A DNA stretch of 64,000 nucleotides from positions 1 through 64,000 of the forward strand of contig SFQZ01000002.1 in the NCBI GenBank assembly GCA_004562915.1. The letters run 5' to 3'. The translations under genes were made by a program, and so were the position numbers. Positions 17,360 to 26,410 of this stretch are shown here, piece by piece. The notes beneath the pieces are model-generated. The model was not told the origin of the DNA and ran no database searches. It worked only from the letters and a program-made list of their open reading frames with translations. This DNA comes from a bacterium. GTDB taxonomy: Bacteria > Bacillota_A > Clostridia > Lachnospirales > Lachnospiraceae. Positions within the stretch are counted from its first letter, which is position 1, and each line of letters begins with the position of its first letter.

Positions 17360-19155
17360 TGGCTGGAAAGATAACAGAAAAAGAAAAAACTGCAAAAAGC
17401 AGATTGGCTAAGAAAAACCAGGCGGTTATGAAACGTATTCTTCGATTCATAAAACCGTATGTACCATTTCTGATTATCAGTTTTGTATGCGCGGCTGTCA
17501 GTGTGGCTGCACAGCTGCTGGTGCCTATTTTATGTGGTAATGCTATTGATTTTATGATTGGAGAAGGCAAGGTTGATTTTAAGGGTGTCGGAACGATCAT
17601 CACTGCGATTGCTGTGGCTACAATCATTACAGCTTTTGCACAGTGGGCTATGGCGGCATGCAATAATAAGATCACCTTTGGCGTATCAAGAGATCTGAGA
17701 AATGCTTCTATCCACAAAATTCAGAAGCTTCCCCTTTCCTATCTGGATGCTCATCCGTCCGGTGATCTGGTCAGTCGTGTAATCGCAGATGTGGATACCT
17801 TTGCGGATGGGCTGTTGATGGGATTTACACAGCTGTTTACCGGTGTTCTTACCATTATCGGCACATTGGGATTCATGGTGTCGGTAAATCCGCTGATTAC
17901 TCTTGTTGTAGTATGTCTGACACCATTGAGTTTGTTTGTGGCAAATTTTATCGCCAAACACACGTATCATTATTTTCGTCAGCAGACAGTGGTACGGGGA
18001 AATCAAACTGCTTATGTGAATGAAATGGTGGAAGGCATGAAGGTGGTGCAGGCATTTGGTCAGGAGGAAGAAAGCCTGGAAAAATTTGATGAACTAAATG
18101 AACAGCTTCGGGACACAAGTCTGAAAGCAGTGTTCTTTTCCAGTCTGACCAATCCATGTACTCGTTTTGTAAATAATCTGGTGTATGCGGCTGTAGGCTT
18201 GGCGGGTGCCTTGTATACGGTAGCGGGAGGCATTACGGTCGGACAGTTGAGTATTTTTCTGAGTTATGCGAATCAGTATTCTAAGCCCTTCAATGAAATC
18301 TCCAGTGTGGTGACGGAGCTGCAGAATGCCATTGCCTGCGCGGATCGTGTATTCCAGCTTCTGGATGAAGAGGATCAGATAAAAGAAACGGATACCGTTC
18401 TGGTGAGCGATGGTCACGTGGAACTGGAAAATGTATCTTTCCGTTATGTAACGGATCGACCATTGATCGAACATCTATCTCTTGATGTGAAACCGGGACA
18501 GCGGATTGCTATTGTGGGTCCGACCGGATGCGGTAAAACAACATTGATTAATCTGCTGATGCGTTTTTATGATGTGGATGGTGGTAAGATAGAAGTGGCC
18601 GGAAAAGACATCCGGGATGTGAGCAGAAAATCATTGCGCCAGAATTATGGTATGGTTTTGCAGGAGACATGGCTGAAAGCGGGAACAATCCGTGAAAATA
18701 TCGCATACGGAAAGCCGGATGCTACAGATGAAGAAATCATAGCGGCAGCTAAAGCTTCTCATGCGCACAGCTTTATCAAACGTCTGCCGGATGGATATGA
18801 TACGAAAATTGCTGAAGATGGAGGCAATATCAGTCAGGGGCAGAAACAGCTTCTCTGTATCGCCCGTGTAATGCTCTGTCTGCCGCCTATGCTGATTCTG
18901 GATGAAGCGACCAGCAGCATCGATACCCGTACAGAAGTGAGAATCCAGGCAGCATTTGCCCGGATGATGGAAGGAAGAACCAGCTTTATTGTGGCACATC
19001 GTCTTTCGACAATCAGGGAGGCGGATGTGATACTGGTGATGAAAGACGGCCATATCATTGAGCAGGGCAATCACGATTCCCTGATGGCACAGAATGGATT
19101 CTATGCACATCTGTATAACAGTCAGTTTGAGGAGACTGCAGTGGGACAGAAATAA
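17359..19155 (+). CDS. Multidrug-type ABC exporter, half-transporter B (degenerate signature)
   Basis: A 598-residue ABC exporter subunit with a lysine-rich N-terminal tail, six membrane helices and a nucleotide-binding domain. Walker A is GPTGCGKTTLINL (about residue 391), Walker B is MLILDEATSS with the catalytic Glu intact, and the signature reads ISQGQ instead of LSGGQ. Together with the Asp in subunit A this builds one consensus and one degenerate ATP site, as expected for a heterodimer. It starts on the last base of the previous stop, so the pair is co-translated. The substrate is unknown; the divergent LysR gene is a possible regulator. Confidence 0.9.
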   Translation: MAGKITEKEKTAKSRLAKKNQAVMKRILRFIKPYVPFLIISFVCAAVSVAAQLLVPILCGNAIDFMIGEGKVDFKGVGTIITAIAVATIITAFAQWAMAACNNKITFGVSRDLRNASIHKIQKLPLSYLDAHPSGDLVSRVIADVDTFADGLLMGFTQLFTGVLTIIGTLGFMVSVNPLITLVVVCLTPLSLFVANFIAKHTYHYFRQQTVVRGNQTAYVNEMVEGMKVVQAFGQEEESLEKFDELNEQLRDTSLKAVFFSSLTNPCTRFVNNLVYAAVGLAGALYTVAGGITVGQLSIFLSYANQYSKPFNEISSVVTELQNAIACADRVFQLLDEEDQIKETDTVLVSDGHVELENVSFRYVTDRPLIEHLSLDVKPGQRIAIVGPTGCGKTTLINLLMRFYDVDGGKIEVAGKDIRDVSRKSLRQNYGMVLQETWLKAGTIRENIAYGKPDATDEEIIAAAKASHAHSFIKRLPDGYDTKIAEDGGNISQGQKQLLCIARVMLCLPPMLILDEATSSIDTRTEVRIQAAFARMMEGRTSFIVAHRLSTIREADVILVMKDGHIIEQGNHDSLMAQNGFYAHLYNSQFEETAVGQK

Positions 19156-19165
19156 AAAGTTGTGA

Positions 19166-19337
19166 GGTTGACGAAATGGTGTTCTTCCTGCCAATGTCAG
19201 GTCGCTTCCCTTCAGCTAACTGTTAACTTCGACTAAGACGCTCCGGAGAGCCGTCGCGCCTAAGTCTGCGTAAACAGTGGATCTTCAGGCGCGCTTTACC
19301 CAATGACATTGGCAGGAAGAACACCATTCCGTCAACC
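19166..19337. repeat. 172-bp element with 34-bp near-perfect terminal inverted repeats
   Basis: Arms at 19166-19199 and 19304-19337 match at 33 of 34 positions and enclose 104 bp. It fills the gap between convergent genes. The inside contains CGCGCCTAAGTCTG (19255-19268), which resembles the CGCGCCAAGTCTC core of the element at 61741-61851. No ORF is inside. It may be a MITE-like element that now works as a two-way terminator. Confidence 0.7.
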
Positions 19338-19345
19338 AATATACT

Positions 19346-20128
19346 TTATTTCATAATTGCTTCAACTGCAGTTTTTGTATCCGTTTTCGGGAAAAGTTCA
19401 TATCCCACAAAGCCTTTATATCCGCAGGCTTCCAGATGACAGAGAACTTTCGGATAATGGATTTCTCCTGTGCCCGGTTCATGTCTTCCCGGAGCATCTG
19501 CAACATGGAGGTGACCAAATTGGTCGCAATATTTACTGATCGTATCACACAGACTGCCTTCATTCAGCTGCATATGGTAGACATCATATAACAGTTTCAG
19601 TCTTGGAGAGTCAATCAGCCGGCAGATTTCCGCACCCATTTGTGTTGTGGTAAGAAAGTTTCCTACGTGATCGGTTGTGATATTTAGTGCTTCCAGATTG
19701 AGATTTATTTGCTCACGTTCTGCAATTTTTACACATTCCAGAAGAGTGTCATACATAGCGCACAGCTTGGTGGTGTGGGACAGATTATCATAATGATTTA
19801 CAACAATTCCTCCTTCGCCCAAAGCATTGGAGTGAATGGTTACACTTCGTGCACCAACTTTTTGAGCGGCCTCAATTGATTTTTTTAAATCTTCCAAATA
19901 AAATTTTTTATGGCTGGGATCTACAAGAGAGTAGTCTGCATCTCCGTTAAAACCTGAAATAATGATTCCGGCTTCTTTAGCTGCTTTTTTTGTCTCGTTC
20001 AGATCACGGATCCGCCAGTCCCAGAATTCAACTGCTATAAAACCATCGTTTTTTGCCGCCTGAAAACGCTGAGTCCATGGAAGTTCTGTGTAAAGAGTGT
20101 CAATACATGCGCATTTTGCTAATCCCAT
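19346..20128 (-). CDS. Hydroxypyruvate isomerase-like TIM-barrel protein
   Basis: The 260-residue protein belongs to the AP-endonuclease-2 TIM-barrel superfamily (hydroxypyruvate isomerase / sugar phosphate isomerase). Metal-ligand-type positions are seen in NLEALNITTDHVG (about 144), LLYDVYHMQLNEG (about 180), HLHVADAPGRHEPGTGEI (about 208) and VGYELFP near the end, all typical of Hyi and OtnI. The likely reaction is keto/aldo isomerisation of a short hydroxy acid or sugar. It lies downstream of an AraC-type regulator on the same strand, with a 75-bp gap that holds a perfect GCATTAATGC palindrome. The enzyme class is firm; the substrate is not. Confidence 0.82.
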   Translation of the reverse strand: MGLAKCACIDTLYTELPWTQRFQAAKNDGFIAVEFWDWRIRDLNETKKAAKEAGIIISGFNGDADYSLVDPSHKKFYLEDLKKSIEAAQKVGARSVTIHSNALGEGGIVVNHYDNLSHTTKLCAMYDTLLECVKIAEREQINLNLEALNITTDHVGNFLTTTQMGAEICRLIDSPRLKLLYDVYHMQLNEGSLCDTISKYCDQFGHLHVADAPGRHEPGTGEIHYPKVLCHLEACGYKGFVGYELFPKTDTKTAVEAIMK

Positions 20129-20203
20129 AAATAAATTTCCCCTTTCGCATTAATGCAGAATTACTGCGTGATATTATTTTTATCATACAACAAAATAATG
20201 CTT

Positions 20204-21052
20204 TCATGTAGATTTTTTTTCGGACATCCTGTAGTTACCGGGAGTTTTTCCGCATTCCCTCTTGAATATTTTACTGAAATAAGCACCGTTTGAGAAACCT
20301 GTTTCAAAGGCAATGTCAGTAACAGGAAGATTTGTCAGTCGAAGCATTTTCTTTGCCTGTTCTATTCGATAATTGATTAGATATTCAAAAGGTGATTCAT
20401 GTATTCCATTTTTGAAGCATCTTAAACATTCTCTTGTACTTAAAGAGGCTGATTGTGCAATATCATTCAAAGTAAGCTTTTGTGTATAGTTTTCCTGAAT
20501 ATAAGACATCATGGTCATCAGACGTTCTTGAGATATAGAATTAGATGGTGTTTTTTTCATTTCCATAGTCCTAATTTCTTCTAACATCAGCAGCCAGATT
20601 TCAGAGAGAAGAGTCCTCATTTGAAATTCTGTATTTTCTTTGGAGTCAAGAACGCTCATCTTTTTAAGATTCTTAAGAATTTTTTTCTGATTTTCTGTAT
20701 GTCCCCTAAATTCGACTATTTCAAGCTTTTTGTTCTGCAAAACTGGATTCAGATATTTGGTCTCAAAAATACTTTTAAAATGCCCGCTTAATAATATGGA
20801 ATGAAATAAGTGAGATTCTATACTGCAGTGTGTGATGTTTTCAAGAGAGCAAAGTACATTGGTATTGATAAAAAAACCCTCATTTTCATGAAATGAATAG
20901 CTGCATGAGGAAGTATGGATTTTAAGTTCGCCTTTTACAATGAAAATAAATTCCAGCTCTTCATGCCAGTGCCAGGGTATGGTAGTGTGGTCAAGATCCA
21001 CTTTGTGGAGCGTGTAAGGGTAGGAAGGGTCAAGACCTTCGATTTCTTCCAT
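20204..21052 (-). CDS. AraC family transcriptional regulator
   Basis: A 282-residue regulator with an N-terminal cupin sensor domain (segment TTIPWHWHEELEFIFIVKGE near residue 20) and a C-terminal double helix-turn-helix (segments LTLNDIAQSASLSTRECLRC near 197 and VTDIAFETGFSNGAYFSKIF near 246). Such proteins usually activate nearby sugar or metabolite genes. The gene directly downstream on the same strand is the hydroxypyruvate-isomerase-like gene, its most likely target. The inducer is unknown. Confidence 0.9.
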   Translation of the reverse strand: MEEIEGLDPSYPYTLHKVDLDHTTIPWHWHEELEFIFIVKGELKIHTSSCSYSFHENEGFFINTNVLCSLENITHCSIESHLFHSILLSGHFKSIFETKYLNPVLQNKKLEIVEFRGHTENQKKILKNLKKMSVLDSKENTEFQMRTLLSEIWLLMLEEIRTMEMKKTPSNSISQERLMTMMSYIQENYTQKLTLNDIAQSASLSTRECLRCFKNGIHESPFEYLINYRIEQAKKMLRLTNLPVTDIAFETGFSNGAYFSKIFKRECGKTPGNYRMSEKKST

Positions 21053-21177
21053 TTTTTTGGTTAATGTGATTTTTCAAAAGCTTAAAGCATTTTCTGCTCA
21101 ATATCCGGACAGAGATGTTGAATCTCTTTCTTTTGAAAATTTTATTAATATGAATCTGGAAAATAAGGAGGAGGACT

Positions 21178-21252
21178 ATGGGGATCATTCTAAGTGTAAT
21201 AATACTGATGTGTATATTGGGAATTAATTATTTTGAAGGCAGTCTTAAGTAG
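21178..21252 (+). CDS. Possible 24-residue hydrophobic peptide (or membrane gene remnant)
   Basis: An ATG at 21178 follows a strong AAGGAGGAGG site and encodes MGIILSVIILMCILGINY plus six residues, a single membrane-spanning stretch. After the TAG the same frame continues for another 15 hydrophobic codons before a second stop, so it may be the decayed start of a membrane protein. No family is recognised. The rest of the 21053-21525 gap holds only the promoter at 21330 and unassigned AT-rich sequence. Confidence 0.35.
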   Translation: MGIILSVIILMCILGINYFEGSLK

Positions 21253-21329
21253 AAGATTGGCAATACTATATGTGTTTCTGTGTTGATGTTCGCTCTGTGA
21301 CCAAGTTTATAGAAAAATCTTGAAAACAG

Positions 21330-21359
21330 TTGCGTTTTTCGAAATAGTGTGCGTATAAT
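21330..21359 (+). promoter_or_regulatory. Promoter for the PHP-bcp-yaaA unit
   Basis: TTGCGT at 21330-21335, an 18-nt spacer and TATAAT at 21354-21359. It leaves a leader of about 160 nt before the PHP gene start. Confidence 0.55.
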
Positions 21360-21525
21360 TTGGGTAAATGTTCAGGAAACAAAACATGAATATTTATCCA
21401 TTTTATTATTATAGGATCGCACAGGTGTGCAGAAGTATCGCATCATGCAAAGAGTGACGTGCACACGCAGCAAGTACGTTGAGGCGTATTTAAATTCTGG
21501 TGATAGAGAAAAGAGGAAATCAGTT

Positions 21526-22272
21526 ATGCAGGCAAATTATCATACACATTCAAGATGGTGCAGGCATGGAGTAGGTGAGATTGAGGAGTACATTGAGGAA
21601 GCGATACGGTGTGGGCTTCGGGAGATTGCCATAACAGAGCATGTTCCCCACAATCATACGGAGGACACGTGGATTCCATGGGATCAGTTTCCGGAATATG
21701 ATGCGGCATTGAATCATGCAATCAAAGAGTATGAGGGAAGAATCCGGGTAATCAAGGGATTTGAATGTGAGTATTATCCCTTGGAGATGGATGATTACCG
21801 GAGATTCCAGGAAGAGTTTGGATATGAGTTGTTGTTTATTGGTCAGCATCGATGTGGGAAAAATAAAGAGATAGATTGCTTTGGGCCGAAAGGTCCTTAT
21901 GAGCTGCATGTGTATGCGGATGATGTGTGCAAAGGATTGGAGACGGGACTTTTCCGTTTTCTTGCTCATCCGGATTGTGCTTTGGAGAATTACAGCAACT
22001 CATGGGACAAGGATTGTGAAGCTGCAATGGGACAGATTTTTCAGGCATGTGAGGAATTGAAAATTCCTGTGGAAATCAATGGAAATGGTATGCGCTATCA
22101 TAGGAGTTATCCTTGTGAACAGACATTTCTTTTGTCAAAGGAGTATGATTTAAAATATTTGATCAATTCGGATGCCCATGCACCGGAGTTGCTTTGCGAT
22201 GAAGGGGTACGAAAATCAGAAGAATTTGCAGAAAAACTTGGATTGGAAATTATGCCATTCCTTGAAATATAA
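21526..22272 (+). CDS. PHP-domain phosphatase (histidinol-phosphatase-like)
   Basis: The 248-residue protein starts MQANYHTHSRWCRHG; the HTH metal motif at residues 6-8 and ITEHVPH, CEYYP, AHPD and NSDAHAP segments are the PHP metal-binding set. It matches the HisK/HolPase type that removes phosphate from histidinol phosphate, though many homologues have other phosphoester substrates. I chose the ATG at 21526 (after AGAGGAAA) since the 33 codons upstream have no family likeness. There are no his genes beside it; bcp and yaaA follow closely. Confidence 0.8.
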   Translation: MQANYHTHSRWCRHGVGEIEEYIEEAIRCGLREIAITEHVPHNHTEDTWIPWDQFPEYDAALNHAIKEYEGRIRVIKGFECEYYPLEMDDYRRFQEEFGYELLFIGQHRCGKNKEIDCFGPKGPYELHVYADDVCKGLETGLFRFLAHPDCALENYSNSWDKDCEAAMGQIFQACEELKIPVEINGNGMRYHRSYPCEQTFLLSKEYDLKYLINSDAHAPELLCDEGVRKSEEFAEKLGLEIMPFLEI

Positions 22273-22290
22273 AAATAAAAGCAGGAGGAT

Positions 22291-22749
22291 ATGAAAATGC
22301 TAGAGATTGGAACAAAAGCTCCCGGTTTTGAATTGCCGGATCAGAATGGAAATGTTCATACACTGGAGGAATATAAAGGAAAAAAGGTAATACTGTATTT
22401 TTATCCAAAGGATAATACTCCGGGATGTACAAAACAGGCCTGTGGATTTGGAGAACTGTATCCACAGTTTCAGGAAAAGGATGCCGTAGTGCTGGGAGTC
22501 AGCAAGGATAGTGTGACATCTCATAAAAAGTTTGAAGAAAAATACGGTTTGCCGTTTATTCTTTTATCTGATACAGAACTGACTGTTATTCAGGCTTATG
22601 ATGTATGGAAAGAAAAAAATATGTATGGTAAAAAAACAATGGGTGTCGTGCGTACTACTTATCTGATTGATGAAGAGGGTATCATTATAAAGGCATTTGG
22701 AAAAGTAAAAGCAGCTGAAAATCCGGAACAGATGCTGGCACTTCTGTAA
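22291..22749 (+). CDS. bcp: Thiol peroxidase of the BCP/PrxQ peroxiredoxin type
   Basis: A 152-residue peroxiredoxin that reduces hydroperoxides using thioredoxin. The peroxidatic site is in DNTPGCTKQACGF (about residues 43-55), with the second Cys five residues on, the CxxxxC pattern of atypical two-Cys BCP/PrxQ proteins. Start: ATG at 22291 behind CAGGAGG, 18 bp after the PHP gene. The next gene, yaaA, is also linked to peroxide stress, so this looks like a small oxidative-stress unit. Confidence 0.93.
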   Translation: MKMLEIGTKAPGFELPDQNGNVHTLEEYKGKKVILYFYPKDNTPGCTKQACGFGELYPQFQEKDAVVLGVSKDSVTSHKKFEEKYGLPFILLSDTELTVIQAYDVWKEKNMYGKKTMGVVRTTYLIDEEGIIIKAFGKVKAAENPEQMLALL

Positions 22750-22763
22750 AGGAGACACAGAAG

Positions 22764-23504
22764 ATGAGGATTATCATTTCACCGGCAAAGAAGATGAATA
22801 TGGAACCCGATCTGATTGCCAGTAAAGGGGTTCCTGTATACTTAGATGATACAAAAAAGCTGATGAAGTGGGTACAGAAGCTGGATTTTGAACACGTCAG
22901 AAAACTTTGGGGATGCAATGAAAAAATTGCGGAGCTGAATTTTCAGCGATTTGCTGATATGAATCTGGAAAGAAATCTGACACCGGCGTTGATTTCTTAT
23001 GAAGGAATCCAGTATCAGTATATGGCTCCTGCCGTTTTCTCTGATAAAGAATGGGAATATGTACAAAGGCATTTGAGAATTCTTTCGGGATTTTATGGAG
23101 TGCTGAAACCATTGGATGGAGTTACCCCCTATCGTTTGGAAATGCAGGCAAAAGCCAAAGTTGATGAAAATGGAAATCTGTATGAATTCTGGGGTGACAA
23201 ACTCTATCAGGAAGTAATGGATGAAGACCGTATTATAATCAATCTGGCATCAAAAGAATATTCAAAATGCATAGAAAAATATCTGCAGCCGGCAGACAGA
23301 TTTATCACCTGTATCTTCGGTGAATGGAAAGACGGGAAAGTGATCCAAAAAGGAACTCAGGCAAAGATGGCACGGGGCGAGATGGTTCGGTTTATGGCAG
23401 AACATACGGTTAAAGAACCGGAAGAAATGAAAAAGTTCAATCGACAGGGATACACTTACCATCAGGAATTATCTTCAGAAAAAGAATTTGTGTTCCTGAA
23501 ATAA
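22764..23504 (+). CDS. yaaA: Peroxide stress protein YaaA (DUF328)
   Basis: The 246-residue protein starts MRIIISPAKKMN and carries LQPADRFITCIFGEW and ARGEMVRFMAE, all typical of YaaA/DUF328. In E. coli YaaA limits free iron and DNA damage under peroxide stress and binds DNA. It starts 14 bp after bcp, behind AAGGAGA, in the same unit. It is full length. The following 260 bp contain only a hairpin near 23676-23717. Confidence 0.92.
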   Translation: MRIIISPAKKMNMEPDLIASKGVPVYLDDTKKLMKWVQKLDFEHVRKLWGCNEKIAELNFQRFADMNLERNLTPALISYEGIQYQYMAPAVFSDKEWEYVQRHLRILSGFYGVLKPLDGVTPYRLEMQAKAKVDENGNLYEFWGDKLYQEVMDEDRIIINLASKEYSKCIEKYLQPADRFITCIFGEWKDGKVIQKGTQAKMARGEMVRFMAEHTVKEPEEMKKFNRQGYTYHQELSSEKEFVFLK

Positions 23505-23675
23505 TAAAATACTATTTGGATCGTATAATAAATACAGTGAGGCAGATGGAAGTTGGTTTTTCACTTTCAGTGTCATTTTGTATCGTGAGATAACGTGCAA
23601 AATATCAAATAGTTTGTTTTAGAAGCAGATTATCTTTTGATTCATATATCCAATAAAGTAGATTGTCTAATAAGA

Positions 23676-23717
23676 ATATATGCCGCGTATCGATGACATT
23701 GATACGCAGCATATATT
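23676..23717. terminator. Hairpin between convergent yaaA and glgD
   Basis: AATATATGCCGCGTATC pairs with GATACGCAGCATATATT with one mismatch around an 8-nt loop. AT-rich flanks on both sides fit a two-way terminator. The 23505-23675 stretch shows nothing else. Confidence 0.6.
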
Positions 23718-23766
23718 ATTTATCAGCCTCACTACATATATTGACTATACGAACCAAAAAATATGT

Positions 23767-24909
23767 TTATACGACTTTACGTTTTTCAACAAATACCTGC
23801 ATGGTATCTGTTCCTTTCAATTCTTTTCCGGCTGTGATATGTACATTTTTATCGGAAATTACATATTCCAGATTTGCACCTTCTTCAACAACGGTATCCT
23901 GCATCAGAACACAATTCTTAACTTTAGCGCCTTTTCCGATCTTAACGCCACGGAACAGAATACTGTTTTCTACTTCGCCTTCGATCACGCAGCCGTCTGC
24001 AGCCATGATATTTTTCACCTTAGAACCGGAGATGTATCTGGTCGGGTTATCGTCACGGATCTTGGTATATACCGGATTTGGTGCAAACAGGCCATCCAGA
24101 TTTTCGTCTTCCAGAAGTTTCATGTTTTCGTTGAAGTAGCTCTTCATATCATTGATACGTGCATAGTATCCATCAAATTTGAAAGCCTGAACATTCAGTT
24201 TTTCCAGATTTGGAGCCAGTACGTCACGTTCAAAATAGATATTTCCACGTACAAAAGCGGTATTTACATGATCGATCAGAAGCTCACGATCCATCACATA
24301 GATGTTCATAGAGAAGTTCTGTTTTCCAGGATCCTGCGGATTGATTTTGATCTTTGTAACACGGTTGCCGTCAAGCTGCAGGGAATAGAAGAAACCTTTT
24401 GCTCCCGGCTGTACATGATCGGAGATAACAGGAAGCTCTTCTTCTGCATAAGCTACTGTTACATCTGCACCGGATTCAATATGGGCATCCAGAAGCGCAT
24501 TGAAATCAAAATTTACTGCGATATGAGCATCGGACAGTACCACATATTTCTCTTTCTGATGTTTCAGGAATGCCAGAATGCTTGCAAGGGCATCGATACG
24601 TCCATTATAAAAACCTACAGATTTTTCAGCAAACGGAGGAACGATATTCAGACCGCCATTTTTACGGGAAAGATCCCATTCACGTCCGGATCCCAGATGA
24701 TCCATCAGAGAATAATAATTGTTACGTACAGGTATGGAAATATTGTCGATTCCGCAATTTACCATACTGGACAGGATAAAATCGATCATACGATAACGAC
24801 CTGCAAAAGGAATGGAAGCCATCAGACGCTCACTTACCAGTTCAGGTACCAGATCATCATAACTGTTAGGGAAGATAATACCCAGAGCATTTGCGTTTGA
24901 ATTTACCAT
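23767..24909 (-). CDS. glgD: Glucose-1-phosphate adenylyltransferase subunit GlgD
   Basis: GlgD is the non-catalytic partner of GlgC found in Bacillota; the pair makes ADP-glucose for glycogen. The 380-residue protein has the nucleotidyltransferase fold (segment VSERLMASIPFAGRYRMIDF) and a left-handed beta-helix tail, but its N-terminus (ALGIIFPNSYDDL) lacks the GGxGxRL nucleotide loop of the catalytic subunit, as is normal for GlgD. It overlaps the end of glgC by 7 nt. Confidence 0.94.
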   Translation of the reverse strand: MVNSNANALGIIFPNSYDDLVPELVSERLMASIPFAGRYRMIDFILSSMVNCGIDNISIPVRNNYYSLMDHLGSGREWDLSRKNGGLNIVPPFAEKSVGFYNGRIDALASILAFLKHQKEKYVVLSDAHIAVNFDFNALLDAHIESGADVTVAYAEEELPVISDHVQPGAKGFFYSLQLDGNRVTKIKINPQDPGKQNFSMNIYVMDRELLIDHVNTAFVRGNIYFERDVLAPNLEKLNVQAFKFDGYYARINDMKSYFNENMKLLEDENLDGLFAPNPVYTKIRDDNPTRYISGSKVKNIMAADGCVIEGEVENSILFRGVKIGKGAKVKNCVLMQDTVVEEGANLEYVISDKNVHITAGKELKGTDTMQVFVEKRKVV

Positions 24910-26111
24910 TGTTCGTCACCATCCTTTACATTCGTATTAATCATGGCATTTGGGCCAATTTTTGCATCGTCACCAATATATACGCCAGAACCTACAGTTG
25001 CAACACCGCTTTCGGTTTCTGTTGGCATTGCTCCGACTACAGCATTTTCACCGATTACTACATTTTCAGCAATGATGCAGTGTTTTACAACAGCACCTGC
25101 TTTGATAATGGTTCCGCCCATAACAACAGCATCTTCTACAACAGCGCCGGGTTCAACCTGTACACCTGCGAAGAGGATAGAGTGTTTTACATTACCTTTG
25201 ATGCGGCAGCCGTCAGTAATCATGGAATTTTCTACAACAGCATCAGCAGCAATCTTATGACCGGTCATACCACTGTTTCGGCTGTAGATTTTCCAGTCGT
25301 CATCAAAAAGGTTGATACCGCTGTGCTCCGGATCAAGTACTTCCATGTTAGCTTCCCAGAGAGATGGGATGGTTCCTACATCTTTCCAGTAGCCTTCAAA
25401 ACGGTAAGCATACATATTGCGGTTATCACGGAGCAGGTTCGGGATAATGTTATTACCAAAATCATTTTCGGATTCCGGATCCGCTTCATCTTCAATAAGG
25501 TATTTTTTAAGAATATCCCAGTTGAAAATATAGATACCCATGGAAGCTAGATTAGACTTCGGCTGCTTCGGTTTTTCCTGGAACTCAGTGATTTTGTCAT
25601 TCTCGTCTGTTACCATAAGACCGAAACGGGAAGCTTCATCCCACGGAACTTCCATAACGGCTACGCTGAATTCTGCACCTTTTTCCTTGTGGAAGCGAAG
25701 AAAATCGCTGTAATCCTGCTTACAGATCTGGTCACCGGAAAGAATGATGACATACTGAGGATTGTAACGTTCGATAAATGAAATATTCTGGTAGATTGCG
25801 TTAGCGGTACCTTTGTACCAGTCAGAACCGGATGCCTGCTGATACGGTGGAAGTACGTGAACACCGCCATGGAGACGGTCCAAATCCCACGGCTGTCCAT
25901 TGCCAATGTACTCATTCAGTACAAGCGGCTGATACTGGGTAAGAATACCTACAGTGTCAATACCGGAATTTACGCAGTTTGACAGTGGAAAATCAATGAT
26001 TCGATATTTTCCGCCAAAAGGAACTGCGGGTTTTGCCAGATTCTGGGTCAGGGCATAAAGTCTGGAGCCCTGTCCGCCGGCAAGAAGCATTGCTATCATT
26101 TCTTTTGCCAT
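24903..26111 (-). CDS. glgC: Glucose-1-phosphate adenylyltransferase, catalytic subunit
   Basis: GlgC forms ADP-glucose from ATP and glucose-1-phosphate, the committed step of glycogen synthesis. The 402-residue protein has the catalytic loop MLLAGGQGSRL (about residues 8-18), GGKYRIIDFPLSNC, the substrate segment GTANAIYQN and a C-terminal hexapeptide-repeat beta-helix. It is directly upstream of glgD and co-transcribed. The 299-bp gap upstream, shared with the divergent tRNA nucleotidyltransferase gene, is AT-rich and must hold both promoters; I could not place one with confidence. Confidence 0.96.
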   Translation of the reverse strand: MAKEMIAMLLAGGQGSRLYALTQNLAKPAVPFGGKYRIIDFPLSNCVNSGIDTVGILTQYQPLVLNEYIGNGQPWDLDRLHGGVHVLPPYQQASGSDWYKGTANAIYQNISFIERYNPQYVIILSGDQICKQDYSDFLRFHKEKGAEFSVAVMEVPWDEASRFGLMVTDENDKITEFQEKPKQPKSNLASMGIYIFNWDILKKYLIEDEADPESENDFGNNIIPNLLRDNRNMYAYRFEGYWKDVGTIPSLWEANMEVLDPEHSGINLFDDDWKIYSRNSGMTGHKIAADAVVENSMITDGCRIKGNVKHSILFAGVQVEPGAVVEDAVVMGGTIIKAGAVVKHCIIAENVVIGENAVVGAMPTETESGVATVGSGVYIGDDAKIGPNAMINTNVKDGDEQW

Positions 26112-26410
26112 ATTAGATCCCCTATTCTGTGTGTTATTTGGCAGCCGTCCTATAAGACATTTTTGTCAATAAAAAATGAAGTACAGAATAGTTGCCGAGT
26201 TGCTTTGGTATAATTGTACTATATATTTACAAAAAAAGGTAGTCTTTTGGAAGAAAAATCTAAATAAAATTTTTGTAACAATATAATATTGTAAAAAATG
26301 TAAAAATTTAGAAAAATGTTGTCTATAATCATCATAGGATAAAAGACTTTTGACTCTGATAATGAGGTATGGTAGTATAATGATACTATGGGAAACGAGG
26401 AGTGGTAATT

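Noticed and set aside
23680..24900. Plus-strand open frame of about 400 codons opposite glgD
   Set aside because: The minus strand has a clear GlgD protein; the plus frame has low-complexity aromatic-rich sequence and no family signature.
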